Shown here one piece after another: positions 42,288 through 53,319 of a stretch of DNA of 64,000 nucleotides (position 1 is its first letter; every line of letters starts with the position of its first letter). This DNA comes from Microglena sp. YARC (taxonomy: Eukaryota; Chlorophyta; Chlorophyceae; Chlamydomonadales; Chlamydomonadaceae). The stretch spans positions 128,250,469 through 128,314,468 of the forward strand of contig CM039462.1 of NCBI GenBank assembly GCA_022414725.1, in the 5' to 3' direction. A program made the position numbers and the translations under genes. The notes under the pieces are model-generated. The model had not been told where the DNA came from, did not search any database, and worked only from the letters and a program-made list of their open reading frames with translations.

Positions 42288-42325
42288 GTGAGCAGCCCGG
42301 AGTTGGCTGAACACCATGTAGCAAT

Positions 42326-42520
42326 CAGGGTACTACTAAGCGCGCGCGGCAGCGCGGTGCCGCGCTGCCTTTTTGAGCCCCTCTGCGCGTTTCACACAGT
42401 TTTTTCAACCCCCTGTGGGCGCAGCGCGCAGTTTTTGCGCTTTTCGCACTAAAAAGCGCTGACCAATTTGACGTTTGTGCGCTTTAAGCGCTGACCAATT
42501 TGGCGAGAAGTAGGACCCTG
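42326..42520 (+). mobile_element. hAT-like MITE (GCGCTT family), 195 bp
   Basis: It starts CAGGGTACTACTAAGCGCGC and ends TGGCGAGAAGTAGGACCCTG. Flanks GTAGCAAT (42318-42325) and TTAGCAAT (42521-42528) match at 7 of 8. It lies 38 bp from the previous MITE in the same D repeat. Confidence 0.82.
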
Positions 42521-42689
42521 TTAGCAATCCGATCCAATCCAACTACTTCAGCAGAGACAGTGATACATGCTTGGACTTAACTTGGACTAATATATGCATG
42601 TGCACTGTGTGCGCTTAATCCTAAATTTAAAATTTGCATTTTTGAAAGTAATAGCAAAAGTTCACGATTTTCAGTATCAAATATTTGTG

Positions 42690-42803
42690 CATACGGTGAC
42701 TATAGCTAGCTCCGGCTTACGCTATGGTGTCCTTAACTTCACGTCCTGTGAGAACGGTTCTACACGGATGTAACAATTTCAATTTCAATTTCTATTTGTG
42801 AAA
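42690..42803 (+). repeat. Dispersed repeat ending in an (AATTTC)n tail, second copy
   Basis: Nearly identical to 1663-1772, including GACTATAGCTAGCTCCGGCT and ACACGGATGTAACAATTTC. Confidence 0.6.
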
Positions 42804-42842
42804 TCTAAAACCTCCACGGGCAAGGATAAACAAAAGGCTTTT

Positions 42843-43520
42843 GGCGGTGCCCCCCTCTTCAAAGGGTTGAGAGCCCCCAGGGTTACCCATCCGTCTGTCT
42901 GTTTGGCGGTGCCCCCCTCTTCAAAGGGTTGAGAGCCCCCAGGGTTACCCATCAGTCTGTCTGTTTGGCGGTGCCCCCCTCTTCAAAGGGTTGAGAGCCC
43001 CCAGGGTTACCCATCAGTCTGTCTGTTTGGCGGTGCCCCCCTCTTCAAAGGGTTGAGAGCTCCCAGGGTTAACCATCAGTCTGTCTGTTTGGCGGTGCCC
43101 CCCTCTTCAAAGGGTTGAGAGCCCCCAGGGTTACCCATCAGTCTGTCTGTTTGGCGGTGCCCCCCTCTTCAAAGGGTTGAGAGCCCCCAGGGTTACCCAT
43201 CAGTCTGTCTGTTTGGCGGTGCCCCCCTCTTCAAAGGGTTGAGAGCCCCCAGGGTTACCCATCAGTCTGTCTGTTTGGCGGTGCCCCCTCTTCAAAGGGT
43301 TGAGAGCCCCCAGGGTTACCCATCAGTCTGTCTGTTTGGCGGTGCCCCCCTCTTCAAAGGGTTGAGAGCCCCCAGGGTTACCCATCAGTCTGTCTGTTTG
43401 GCGGTGCCCCCCTCTTCAAAGGGTTGAGAGCCCCCATGGTTACCCATCAGTCTGTCTGTTTGGCGGTGCCCCCCTCTTCAAAGGGTTGAGAGCCCCCAGG
43501 GTGACCCATCAGTCCGTCTA
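42843..43520. repeat. 62-bp satellite, about 11 copies, grown from the R3 head
   Basis: The unit GGCGGTGCCCCCCTCTTCAA plus AGGGTTGAGAGCCCCCAGGG plus TTACCCATCAGTCTGTCTGTTT is almost invariant, apart from single changes and one 1-bp deletion. It corresponds to the first 60 bp of the R3 repeat. The right end continues into R3-like sequence (43575-43720). Confidence 0.88.
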
Positions 43521-43739
43521 TCACGTCCTGTGAGTAACTGTGTTACACGGATGCAAAAAATTCAATTTCAATTTCTGTCCGTCTGTTTGGCGACCGAGAC
43601 GAAGCCTGGCACGTTAGCCAACGGTCTCATAACTAACTGGCTGTCTGGCTTCTGTGGCCACCCTTGTCGCTCCGTTGCGAACACTCTCTGCCAATTTTTA
43701 GCTTTGTTTGCGACGCTGCATAGAAATTGTTCACAACGT

Positions 43740-44090
43740 AAAGCTCCGTCACATCAGGGTGGTGGGTGGTTGTGGTAGGACAGCCACCCACCACAACTCA
43801 ACCGCAAACCATCCCACTGGCCTTTGGGCGTTCTAGGGCATTCTGGGGCCAGGCCAGGCAGTTTTTTTGCCGAGGCGTTGCCAAGTCAGCGGCTCGGTGC
43901 GACGCTCTGGTGTGGAAGTTTTGGCGGAAACGGGCCTTGCGCCGCGACGTTTGTGCCGCCAGTGAAGAGATTGGAGCCCTCCGTCGCACCTTTTCCACCT
44001 GGGTTGGCCTGGGCTAGCCACTTCTCCCAGAATCAAGCTTGCGTTGCACCTTTTGCGACGCCAGCTGACCTGCAGGAACTTGAAAAATGA
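43740..44090. other. GC-rich unique segment of unknown nature
   Basis: It begins with the short hairpin GTGGTGGGTGGTT...AGCCACCCACCAC, then GC-rich, non-repetitive sequence that is open in three frames but shows no domain or clear splice signals. It lies between an R3-derived satellite and a reversed R3 copy, so it may be the interior of a larger composite element. Confidence 0.35.
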
Positions 44091-44091
44091 G

Positions 44092-44283
44092 AAGTCCTAT
44101 GCAGCATCGCAAGCGGCGTGGAAAATTGGCGGAGTGTGTTGGCACAGGAATGACAGGTGGCAACGGACTGGAGCTGACGCCAGTTACTTATGAGACAGTT
44201 GGCTGACGTGTCGGTCGGATGGTTGGATGGACAAATGGGTAACCCTGGGGGGGGCTACCGCCCCCAGAAGGAGGGGCTCCACC
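44092..44283 (-). repeat. Dispersed repeat R3, minus-strand copy
   Basis: It begins AGTCCTATGCAGCATCGCAA and ends AGAAGGAGGGGCTCCACCGG, the reverse of 40694-40906. Confidence 0.6.
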
Positions 44284-44369
44284 GGGAAAAATGAGGCCAG
44301 GCCTACTCCGTGTCAACCTATAGACATTTCAGTTCGTGTCCACGACGCTCATGAGTCTCCAAGTCACCA

Positions 44370-44700
44370 GCGTTTATATTTTCAGCTACAAGTAGCAGCT
44401 TCTAGGCAGCTCCCTAGGCTTCTCGTCTCCATCTCAGGCACACATAACACGGTGATTTTCTTTTCAGTTACGAGCAGAAGTTTCTAGGCAGCTCCCTGAC
44501 TCATCCACAGGGCTCTGCGCCGACATTTCAACAGGTGTTGAGTACTGATGATGGCAGCGTCCAGGTGCAGTAAACTGCGTTCGTTTTGGCTGGATATGGA
44601 GGCAGGGGAGCTGCCTAGAAGCTGCGGCTCGTAGCTGAAATGAAAAACACTGCAAGTCAGCCGCGAGTACAACTGGAGTCTAATAGGGCACTAGGGAAAA
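44370..44700. repeat. Copies of the AGCTGCCTAGAAGCTGC family in both orientations
   Basis: TTTCAGCTACAAGTAGCAGC-TTCTAGGCAGCTCCC occurs twice on the plus strand (44381, 44464) and reversed as GGGAGCTGCCTAGAAGCTGC-GGCTCGTAGCTGAAA at 44608-44643. The opposed copies could fold back. Confidence 0.6.
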
Positions 44701-44925
44701 TGTAACCATCATCTGCCATCATATGGAACTAGTGCTGATAATAATGCTTGCTTGCTGCAACATTGCCTATTTGTTTTCGAGGATTTGTTGATTGACACCT
44801 CCCAGATGTTGTGGAGCGGGCCAACAATGGCCTGTCGATGACAATGGAAAGTAAGTTTCATCATCATCATCTTCATCATTTCTTCTGGACAGCTGCTTGT
44901 GCCAGCTTCAAGGTGCAGTGGGTAG

Positions 44926-45242
44926 CAGGGTACTCCCAAGCGCGCACTTTTGCGCGGTGCCGCGCTGCCTTTTTGGTACCCACACATATTTATGAAGTAC
45001 CATCCATTTGACCGTGCGGTGGTGACAGCCAGCTGTGGAACACCACCACGTACGCCATCGACACCAGGGTACTACTGCGGTGCCGCGCTGCCTTTTTGAG
45101 CCCCTCTGCGCGTTTCGCGCATTTTTTCAACCCCCTGTGGGCGCAGCGCGCAGTTTTTGCGCTTTTTGCACTAAAAAGGGCTGACCAATTTGACTTTTGT
45201 GCGCTTTAAGTGCTGACCAATTTGGCAAGAAGTAGTACCCTG
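44926..45242 (+). mobile_element. Composite hAT-like MITE with two left ends and a perfect 8-bp duplication
   Basis: It starts CAGGGTACTCCCAAGCGCGC and ends AAGAAGTAGTACCCTG. GTGGGTAG flanks the whole unit at 44918-44925 and 45243-45250. A second internal left end, CAGGGTACTACTGCGG, begins at 45065, so 44926-45064 is a partial element plus unrelated sequence carried in the same insertion. Confidence 0.8.
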
Positions 45243-45269
45243 GTGGGTAGCAGCTGTAGTATTCCCAAG

Positions 45270-45475
45270 GGTATTGCACGGGGGGACTTGGAATTGGGAG
45301 AGACAAACTCTAAACTTCGGCGAGCATCCCAGAGTTGGCTGAACAAGTCCTATGCAGCGTCGCAAGTGACGTGGAAAATTGGCCGAGTGTGTTGGCACCT
45401 GAACGACAGGTGGCAACGGACATCAAGGTAACCTTGGGGGCTCCTGCCCCCAGGAAGGGGGGGCTCCGCCAAAAA
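45270..45475. repeat. Repeat D interrupted by a shortened R3 copy
   Basis: D sequence (GCATCCCAGAGTTGGCTGAA) runs to about 45348. R3 in minus orientation follows (TCCTATGCAGCGTCGCAAG to GGGGGGCTCCGCC), then D resumes as CATAACAATCCAATCCAACC. Confidence 0.6.
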
Positions 45476-45554
45476 GCACATAACAATCCAATCCAACCTA
45501 AAATCTGCTGCTGGTAGCCGAAAAAGAAATTACTGGCCAGCACCAAGAATCCAG

Positions 45555-46040
45555 GTTGCGTCAGGTTAGGCTGAATAGCCAGTCAGGGGAGCTGCCTAGA
45601 GGCTGTTGCTTGCAGCCGAAAGAAAAGCACTGGCTTGGTTGGCTGAAAAACCACGTAACAATCCAATCCAACCTAAAATCAGCTGCTGGTAGCCCCCCAA
45701 AAATCACTGGTCAGCACCAAGGATCCAGGTTGAATCAGGATAGGCTGAATAGCCAGTCAGGGGAGCTGCCTAGAGGCTGCTGCTTGTAGCCGAAAGAAAA
45801 TCACTGGCCAGTCCATGACTGGGTTGCCCGTTGCGTTAAGTTAGGCTGAATAGCCAGTCAGGGGAGCTGCCTAGAGGCTGCTGCTTGTAGCCAGAAGAAA
45901 AGCACTGGCCAGTCCATGACTGGGTTGCCCGTTTCGTCAAGTGAGGCTGAATAGCCAGTCAGGGGAGCTGCCTAGAGGCTGCTGCTTGTAGCCGATGGAA
46001 AAGCAATGGCCAGTCCATGACTTGCTTTAACTTCATGAAG
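45555..46040. repeat. Tandem repeat of about 110 bp, four copies
   Basis: Units contain GGCTGAATAGCCAGTCAGGG, GAGCTGCCTAGAGGCTGCTG and CTTGTAGCC, with GGCCAGTCCATGACTGGGTT in the later three. From 46040 a short GAAGTTAGTTAAGTTAG repeat reaches the stop of the ammonium transporter gene. Confidence 0.8.
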
Positions 46041-46104
46041 TTAGTTAAGTTAGTTAGAGCTACTGGGGTGCTTCAACTTCTCGAAGTTAGTTAAGTTAGT
46101 TAAG

Positions 46105-47585
46105 TTAGTAGTCTTTGTCAGAGCTACTGGCTTGCTTCAGCTTCTCGAAGTCAAAGCTCTCCTCGGGTATGTCCTGCATTCGACCAGGTGGTAGATGCGT
46201 GTGTGGGGAGAAGGTTCCTTGAGGCTGGGCCATGGTCATCTGGACGTTGGCTTGGGGTCGGTTCCCGGCGCTTCGTTTGTAGGGGCCATCGTTGGACAGC
46301 AGACCAGCATTGTTGCCTTCGCCCATCGCGGCGTGGTCGAGACCCAGAGCCTCAGTGCCGAGTGAGATTCGCAGAATGCCGAGGCGGTTGAGCAGCCAGT
46401 AGAAGGACCACATCCATGCGACAGACCAGGCGATCGTGACTGTGATCGAGATGACCTGGCATAGTAGCAGTTGGCCGTGCCCCCCGTAGAAAATGCCCAT
46501 CCTGTAGCCCCCGGGGGGCACCTGGAACACCTGCGACGAGAATCGCACAATTGGGTTAGTGGTGGTACGAGGAGCACTGCTTTTTTTGGGGGAGCCCCCC
46601 CTCCTTGGGGGCCGGAGCCCTGGGCCGGAGCCCCCAGATTCACCCAGTTGTCCGTTTGTCAGACTGACAGATTCACCCCGTTGTCCGTCCACCTGTCGTT
46701 CTGGTAGCGAACTCTCTACGCCAATTTGCCGCTTACGACGCCGACAGGGACCGACGAGAATCGCACAATTGGGTCAGTAGGGGTACATCCCGTTATGACG
46801 ACTGGCTGCTAGTACTAGTAGTGCAAGGTGTGTAGTTTGTGGTAGTGTGAGATGTGAAGTGTGTGTATTGTGATGTGTGCAGGGTGTGAGTGTGGTAGTG
46901 TAGTGTAGGGTGTTGCCGTTTCGACGAATGGCTCAATGGTAGAGCACGTCGAAACAAGAAGATGCGGGGTTCGAATTCCTACGGACGCGCTTAACTGTTT
47001 GCGGTCGCTGTCAACCGCCATGGTAGCTTTATCCAGGTAAAGTAGCAGCCCGTTGTCTACCGCCTTCAGACGGGGCTCCCTTAATACCACGCCCCACCAG
47101 GCGCTATCATTACTTAGCGGTGGTATGAGGAGCCCTTTTTTCCCCTTCATACGATGCGTCGCAAATTGAGCATGTGCGACAGTTGGCCAGCTGAGACAGT
47201 TGGCTGACGTGCCAGGCTTCCTTATTTCGGTCGGTCGGACGGACAAACGGACCATGGGGTGAATCTGGGGGCTCTCACACCCCAGGAGGGGGGGATCCAC
47301 CAAAAATACAAATTAAAAACACACACACAAATAAACACACACACAAACACACACACACACAAATAAACACACACACACAAACACACACACACAAATAAAG
47401 ACACACACACACACACACAAATAAAGACACACACACAAACACACGAATAAACACACACACACAAATAAACAACACACATACACAAACGAACACACACCAC
47501 CAACACACACGCCAACAAACACACACACACACGCCAACACACACACACACCAACACACACACACCAACACCCACACACTGCCCCC

Positions 47586-47616
<31 letters not shown>

Positions 47617-50600
47617 ACACCAACACCCACACCCACGCCAACACACACACACCAACACACAAAAAAATAAACAGCACACACCTCAGTGATGTCATTTTCC
47701 TTGGCCAAGATTCAGAAACAGGGATGTAGACAAACATTGAAAAAAACAGGAATCTTGGCCAAAAGGGAATCTTCTCAAGCACCAGGGTACCACAAAGCGC
47801 ACGCGGCAGAAAAAAACTGCGCTTTGTAGCGCAAAAAGCGAAAAAATGCTTGCAGCGCCCACAAGGGGTTGCAAAAAACTGCGCTTACAGCGCAGAGGGG
47901 GTCAAAAAGTCAGCGCTCAAAATCGCGAAAGCGCGCGCTTTGAATTACCCTGCAAAGCGCGCGCGGCAGCGCATTTATGCGCACGCTTTTTTCAACCCCC
48001 TGTGGGCGCAGCGTGCAGTTTTTGCGCTTTTTGCACTAGAAAGCGCTTTCCAATTTGACGTTTGTGCGCTTTAAGCGCTGACCAATTTGACAAAAAGTAG
48101 TACGCTGTCCAGCACACCCCAGATTCCGCTGATGCTGAGACAGGGCCGGTAACATAAAAACAACGTTCACACCTCAGTGTTGTAATCCTCCTTGACCAAG
48201 AGCACGCCCCAGATTCCGCTGACCCTGTGACAGGGCCAGGCAACATAAAAACTACATTAAAAAACGCAAAAAAATACAAATAAAAAAAAACCTACACACC
48301 TCGGTGATGTAATCCTCCGTGGTCAAGAGCCCAACGAACAGCACGCCCCAGATTCCACTGATGCTGTGACAGGACATGTAACATAAAAACAACATAAAAA
48401 CAACGAACACACCTCAGTGTAGTAATCCTCCGTGGTCAAGAGCCCCACGAACAGCACACCCCAGATCCCGCTGATGTTGTGACAGGGCCAGGCAACATAA
48501 AAAAAACATTAAAAAACATAAAAAATAAAAAAACATGCACACCTCGGTGATGTAATCCTGTGTGGTCAAGAGCCCCACGAACAGCACACCCCAGATTCTG
48601 CTGACGCTGCGACAGGACCATGTAACATGAAAAAGAAAAAAAGAAAAAACAAATAAACAACACACACACACACCTAGGTGATGTAATCCTCCTTGGCCAA
48701 GAGCCCCACAAATATCACGCCCCAGATCCCGCTGACGCAGTGACATAAAAACAACATAAAAACACGTAAACAAGAAAACACACACACACACCTCAGTGAT
48801 GTGATCCTCCTAGGCCAAGAGCCCCACAAACAGCACACCCCAGATCCCGCTGATGCTGTGATAGGGCCAGGCAACATAAAAACAACATTAAAAAACGTAA
48901 AGAAAACAAATAACAAAAAAAACATACACACCTCAGTGATGTATTCCTCCTTGGCCAAGAGCCCCACGAACAGCACGCCCCAGATTCTGCTGACGCTGCG
49001 ACAGGACTATGTAACATAAAAAAGAAAAAAAATGAACAACACACACACACCTCGGTGATGTATTCCTCCTTGGCCAAGAGCCCCACGAACAGCACGCCCC
49101 AGATCCCGCTGACGCTGTGGCAAGACCATGTAACATAAAAACAACATTAAAAAACATTAAACACACACCTCGGTGATGTATTCCTCCTTGGCCAAGAGCC
49201 CCACGAACAGCACGCCCCAGATCCCGCTGACGCTGTGGCAAGACCATGTAACATAAAAAAGAAAAAAATGAACAAAACACACACACACCTCCGTGATGTA
49301 TTCCTCCTTGGCCAAGAGCCCCACGAACAGCACACCCCAGATCTCGCTGACGCTGTGGCAAGACCATGTAACATAAAAACAACATTAAAAAACATAAAAA
49401 ACATACACACCTCGGTGATGTAATCCTCCTTGGCCAAGAGCCCCACGAACAGCACGCCCCAGATCCCGCTGACGCTGTGGCAAGACCATGTAACAGCCGG
49501 GTCGTCGATCTTCAAGCGCTCCATCAGCACGTCACCGTACACCACAGCAGGCGCGGCGATCAATCCACAGATCACGGCGGCCCAGGGCTCGACCACTGAG
49601 CAGCCAGCCGTGATGGCCACCAGGCCCCCGATTGCTCCGGTGCATAAGGAAAGCATCTCCCAGGTCTTGGTTCGGTAGTACACCAGGACAATGGAGGCCA
49701 CACCCGAAGCTGCGCAAGAGAGCGTGGGGAAGGAGGGTGTGAGAGTGTGTGCGTGCTGGTGTGTGTGTTTGACTGTTTGTGTAAGCATCATCATTGACCA
49801 CCAAGCCCCCGATGGCTCCGGTGCATAAGGAAAGCATCTCCTAGGTCTTGGTTCGATAGTGCACCAGGACTATGGAGGCCACACCCGAAGCTGCGCGTGA
49901 GATCGTGGGGAAGGAGGGTGTGAGTGTGTGTGTGTTGGTGTGTGTGTTTGTCAGTTTGTGTAAGCATCATCATTGACCACCAAGCCCCCGATGGCTCCGG
50001 TGCATAAGGAAAGCATCTCCCAGGTCTTGGTTCGATAGTGCACCAGGACTATGGAGGCCACACCCGAAGCTGCGCGTGAGATCGTGGGGAAGGAGGGTGT
50101 GAGTGTGTGTGTGTTGGTGTGTGTGTTTGTCAGTTTGTGTGAGCATCATCATTGACCACCAAGCCCCGGATGGCTCAGGTGCATAAGGAAAGCATCTCCC
50201 AGGTCTTGGTTCGGTAGTGCACCAGGACCATGGAGGCCACACCCGAAGCTGCGCAAGAGAGAGTGAGGAAGGAGGGTGTGAGAATGTGTGTGTGTTGGTG
50301 TGTGAGTGTGTGCTGGTGTGTGTGTGTGTGCGTGTGTGTGTGTGTGGTGTGTGTGTTTGTTTGGTAGTACACCAGGACCATGGAGGCCACACCTGAAGCT
50401 GCACAGGAGAGAGTGGGGAAGGAGGGTGTGAGAGTGTGTGTGTGTGTGTGAGTGTGTGTGCTGGTGTGTGTGTGTGCGCTGGTGTGTGAGTGTGTGCTGG
50501 TGTATGTGTGTGCTAGAGTGTGTGTGTGCTAGTGTGTGCGTGTGCTAGTGTGTGTGTGTGTGTGTTGGTTCGGTAGTACACCAGGACCATGGAGGCCTCA

Positions 50601-53319
50601 CCCTAAGCTGCGTGTGAGATCGTGGGGAAGGAGGGTGCGAGTGTGTGCGTGTTGGTGTGTGAGTGTGTGTTGGTGTGTGTGTGTGCTGGTGTGAGTATGT
50701 GTGTGTGCTGGTTTGTGTGTGCGTGTGTGTGTGTTTGTGTATGCATCATCATTGACCACCAAGCCCCCGATGGCTCCGGTGCACAAGGATAGCATCTCCC
50801 AGGTCTTGGTTTGGTAGTACACCAGGACTATGGAGGCCACACCCGAAGCTGGGCATGAGATCGTGGGGAAGGAGGGTGTGAGAGTGTGTGCGTGCTGGTG
50901 TGTGAGAGTGTGCTGGGTGTGTGTGTGTGTGTGTGTGTGTGTTTGTTCGGTAGTGCACCAGGACCACGGAGGCCACACCTGAAGCTGCGCAAGAGAGAGT
51001 GGGGAAGGAGGGTGTGTGTGTGTGTGTTGGTGTGTGTGTGTGTGTGCTAGAGTGTGTGTGTGTGCTGGTGTGTGTGTGTGAGAGTGTGTGTGCTGGTGTG
51101 TGTTGGTGTGTGTGTGTAAGCACCATCATTGGCCAAAAATCTCCCGATGGCTCCGGTGCACAAGGAAAGCATCTCCCAAATCTTGGTTCGGTAGTACACC
51201 AGGACCATGGAGGCCACACCTTAAGCTGTGCAAGAGATTGTGAGAAGGAGGTGTGAAATTGTTTGTGTGTGTGCTGGTTAGTGTGTGTGTGTTTGTTTGG
51301 GAGTGCACCAGGACCATGGAGGCCACAACCGAAGCTGCGCAGGAGATCGTGGGGAAAGAGTGTGTGAGAGTGTGTGTGTGTATGTATGTGGGTGGGGTGG
51401 GGGGGGAGGGCACCGGTGCACAAGGAAAGCATCTCCCAGGTCTTGGTGTGCTAGTGTGTCTGTGTGCTGGTGTGTGTATGTGTGTTGGTTTGGCAGTTCA
51501 CCAGGACCATTGAGGCCACACCCGAAGTTATGCAAGAGAGAGTGGGGAAGGAGGGGGTGAGAGTGTGTGTGCTGGTTTGTGTGTGTATGAGAGTGGGGAA
51601 GCTGGTGTATGTGCTGATGTGTGTGTGTGTGTGCTTGTTTGGTAGTACACCAGGACCGTTGAGGCCACACCAGAAGCTGTGCAGGACATCGTGGGGAAGA
51701 AGGGGGTGAGTGTGTGTGCTGGTGTGCGTGTGAGAGAGTGGAGAAGCTGGTGTATGTGCTTATGTGTGTGTGTGAGAGAGTGGGGAAGCTGGTTTGTTTG
51801 TTAGGCAGTACACCAGGACCATGGAGGTCACACCCGAAGCTGTGCACACCACACCCACCTACCCATCCTACCACCTGCCACCACACCCACCTACCCATCC
51901 TACCACCTACCACCACACCCACCTACCAATCTTACCACCTGCCACCACACCCACCTACCCATCCTACCACCACACCCACCTACCCATCCTACCACCTACC
52001 ACTACACCCACCTACCCATCCTACCACCACACCCACCTATACATCCTACCACCTACCACCACACCCACCTGCCCATCCTACCACCACACCCACCTACCCA
52101 TCCTACCACCTACCACCACACCCACCCACCGACCCACTTACCTGCGCAAGAGAGCGTGGTACACACTGCGGTGCGGCCAACGATGGATGCATCGATGTAC
52201 GTGATGACCAGCATCCCCTGACCCCCAACTACCCACTTACCCCCACCCTCACACCTACCCTCCCACCACACCCACCTACACATCCACCCCCCACCTACCA
52301 CCCACCACCAATCCACCCACTCCCCCACCCCCCACCTACCCACCCCCACCACACTTACCTGCGCAAGAGAGCGTGGTGCACACTGCGGTACGGCCAACGA
52401 TGGATGCATCGATGTACGTGCTCACGCGCAGGTTGGAGCCAGGGTTGAACCCATACCAGCCCAACCATAGGAAGAAGGTGCCCAGAAGGTACAGGGCGGG
52501 GTTGTGCCCCCCTCTGAATTCCCGAGGGTTGCTGCTAGGGTCGAAGCGCCCGACGCGTGGCCCTAAGTGGATGGCTGCCATGAGGGCGGCAAAGGCGCCG
52601 TTGGTGTGAACCACGCTTGACCCAGCGAAGTCAATGGAGCCAATGCCCAAGATGGCGTCGCTGTTGTGAGGCGACAGCCAACCGTTGCGTGACCAGTGCC
52701 AATGGGCCACCACAGGGTAGACCCAGGAGGCGTAGAAGATACAGAAGAGGATGTACGAGACAAAGGTGGAACGCTCAGCAATGGCGCCCGCTGTGATGGT
52801 GGTGGACGCGGCACAGAAGACCCAGTTCCAAAACCACAGGTCCCAGGTGTGGTCGGGGCCTTGGGAGGTGGTGGTGCTGAGGGCGAAGTTCCCGTAGCCG
52901 ATGAACCCGTTGGTGGGTGCTTGCTCGCCCATGACGAACGCAAAGCCGAACAAGTAGAAGCAGATCGCACTGATCAACGTGTCAATCAGCGACTTCATCA
53001 GAATCGAAGACACGTTTTTGGTCCGCACTACGCCGGCCACGAACATGGCGAACCCGATTTGCATGATGAAGACCAGCACGCTATTAACGAGAACAAACCA
53101 GTTGTTCGCTCCCCAAGTCAGGCCTCCCACATTGTCCTCATCCAGGAGCTGCTGAGAGCGTAGTGCATTCATCTGGGCAACTGCCCACGTGAGCGTTGCG
53201 GTGGTGGCACCAAGCACCGAGACATCGAGCGAGGAGCACACTGCATTGGCACTATATTCATCCCCACCTAGGATGGTGGACACCGCGGCAAAGTCGGCGT
53301 CGCTGCAAGAATAAGCCAT
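46105..53319 (-). CDS. AMT1-type ammonium transporter
   Basis: Predicted three-exon gene: 53319-52359, 49709-49411, 46530-46105, phases 1 and 0, 561 residues. Exon 1 begins MAYSCSDADFAAVSTILGGD. Multiple membrane helices are evident; recognisable AMT blocks are VFIMQIGFAMFVAGVVRTKN (about 83-102), WFWNWVFCAASTTITAGAIA, DFAGSSVVHTNGAFAALMAA with the first pore histidine at 238, GTFFLWLGWYGFNPGS, AVCTTLSCAASGVASI (split by intron 1), WSCHSVSGIWGVLFVGLLAK with the second pore histidine at 398, and a last helix QVISITVTIAWSVAWMWSFY in exon 3. The hydrophilic C-tail ends near residue 561. The protein should import ammonium across the plasma membrane. Length is slightly above the 450-520 typical of AMT1 owing to the N- and C-terminal tails. 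Exon continuity through the conserved blocks makes the model strong. Confidence 0.92.
46918..47116 (+). mobile_element. Full-length tRNA-derived SINE
   Basis: Best copy of the family. A box TGGCTCAATGG (46929-46939), B box GGTTCGAATTC (46968-46978), correct spacing for a Pol III tRNA promoter. A fixed body of about 130 bp follows (GTCAACCGCCATGGTAGC, AGGTAAAGTAGCAGCCCGTT, GACGGGGCTCCCTTAATACC) with end CACCAGGCGCTATCATTACT. It is antisense to the host transporter transcript. The head resembles a tRNA but the rest does not, so this is not a tRNA gene. Confidence 0.8.
47783..48107. mobile_element. Composite hAT-like MITE, two elements in opposed orientation
   Basis: The left element (47783-47951) runs CAGGGTACCACAAAGCGC to TTTGAATTACCCTG. 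The second starts at once with CAAAGCGCGCGCGGCAGCGC and ends AAAAGTAGTACGCTG. Flanks of the pair, TCAAGCAC (47775-47782) and TCCAGCAC (48108-48115), match at 7 of 8, so the pair moved as one unit. Confidence 0.72.
49710..52358 (-). repeat. Intron 1 of the ammonium transporter gene, expanded from both edges
   Basis: Acceptor side: about twelve extra copies of TGCGCAG|CTTCGGGTGTGG plus up to 90 bp of exon 2 between 49797 and 51860, joined by GTGTGTGTGCTGGTGTGTG sequence; the copies with the longest exon part are nearest the exon. Donor side: one extra copy of the exon 1 end (minus strand CGATGCATCCATCGTTGGCC to TGCGCAG|GTAAG) at about 52141-52208. Between them is a CCCACCTACCCATCCTACCA minisatellite (51850-52135). 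Confidence 0.85.

Larger units (their letters stand above)
46531..49410 (-). repeat. Intron 2 of the ammonium transporter gene
   Basis: Donor side: about ten extra copies of the exon 2 end and donor (minus strand CCACAGCGTCAGCGGGATCT to ATCACCGAG|GTGTGT) between 49385 and 48110 at 115-135 bp spacing, joined by AAAAACATAACAT-type A-rich sequence, plus a short remnant at about 47680-47720. Acceptor side: part of the intron (CGACGAGAATCGCACAATTG) recurs at about 46750, separated by an R3 insertion at 46588-46740. Also inside: SINE 46918-47116, a second R3 copy 47145-47300, CA-rich sequence 47310-47680 with a C run, and composite MITE 47783-48107. Confidence 0.82.

Noticed and set aside
46918..47116. 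tRNA gene
   Set aside because: A and B boxes are present, but the acceptor stem does not close and a 130-bp fixed body follows. The same sequence recurs across the window, which marks it as a SINE.
52563..53163. Frames antisense or shifted within exon 1 of the ammonium transporter
   Set aside because: They are shadows of the GC-rich coding exon. The minus-strand frame carries all conserved transporter blocks.
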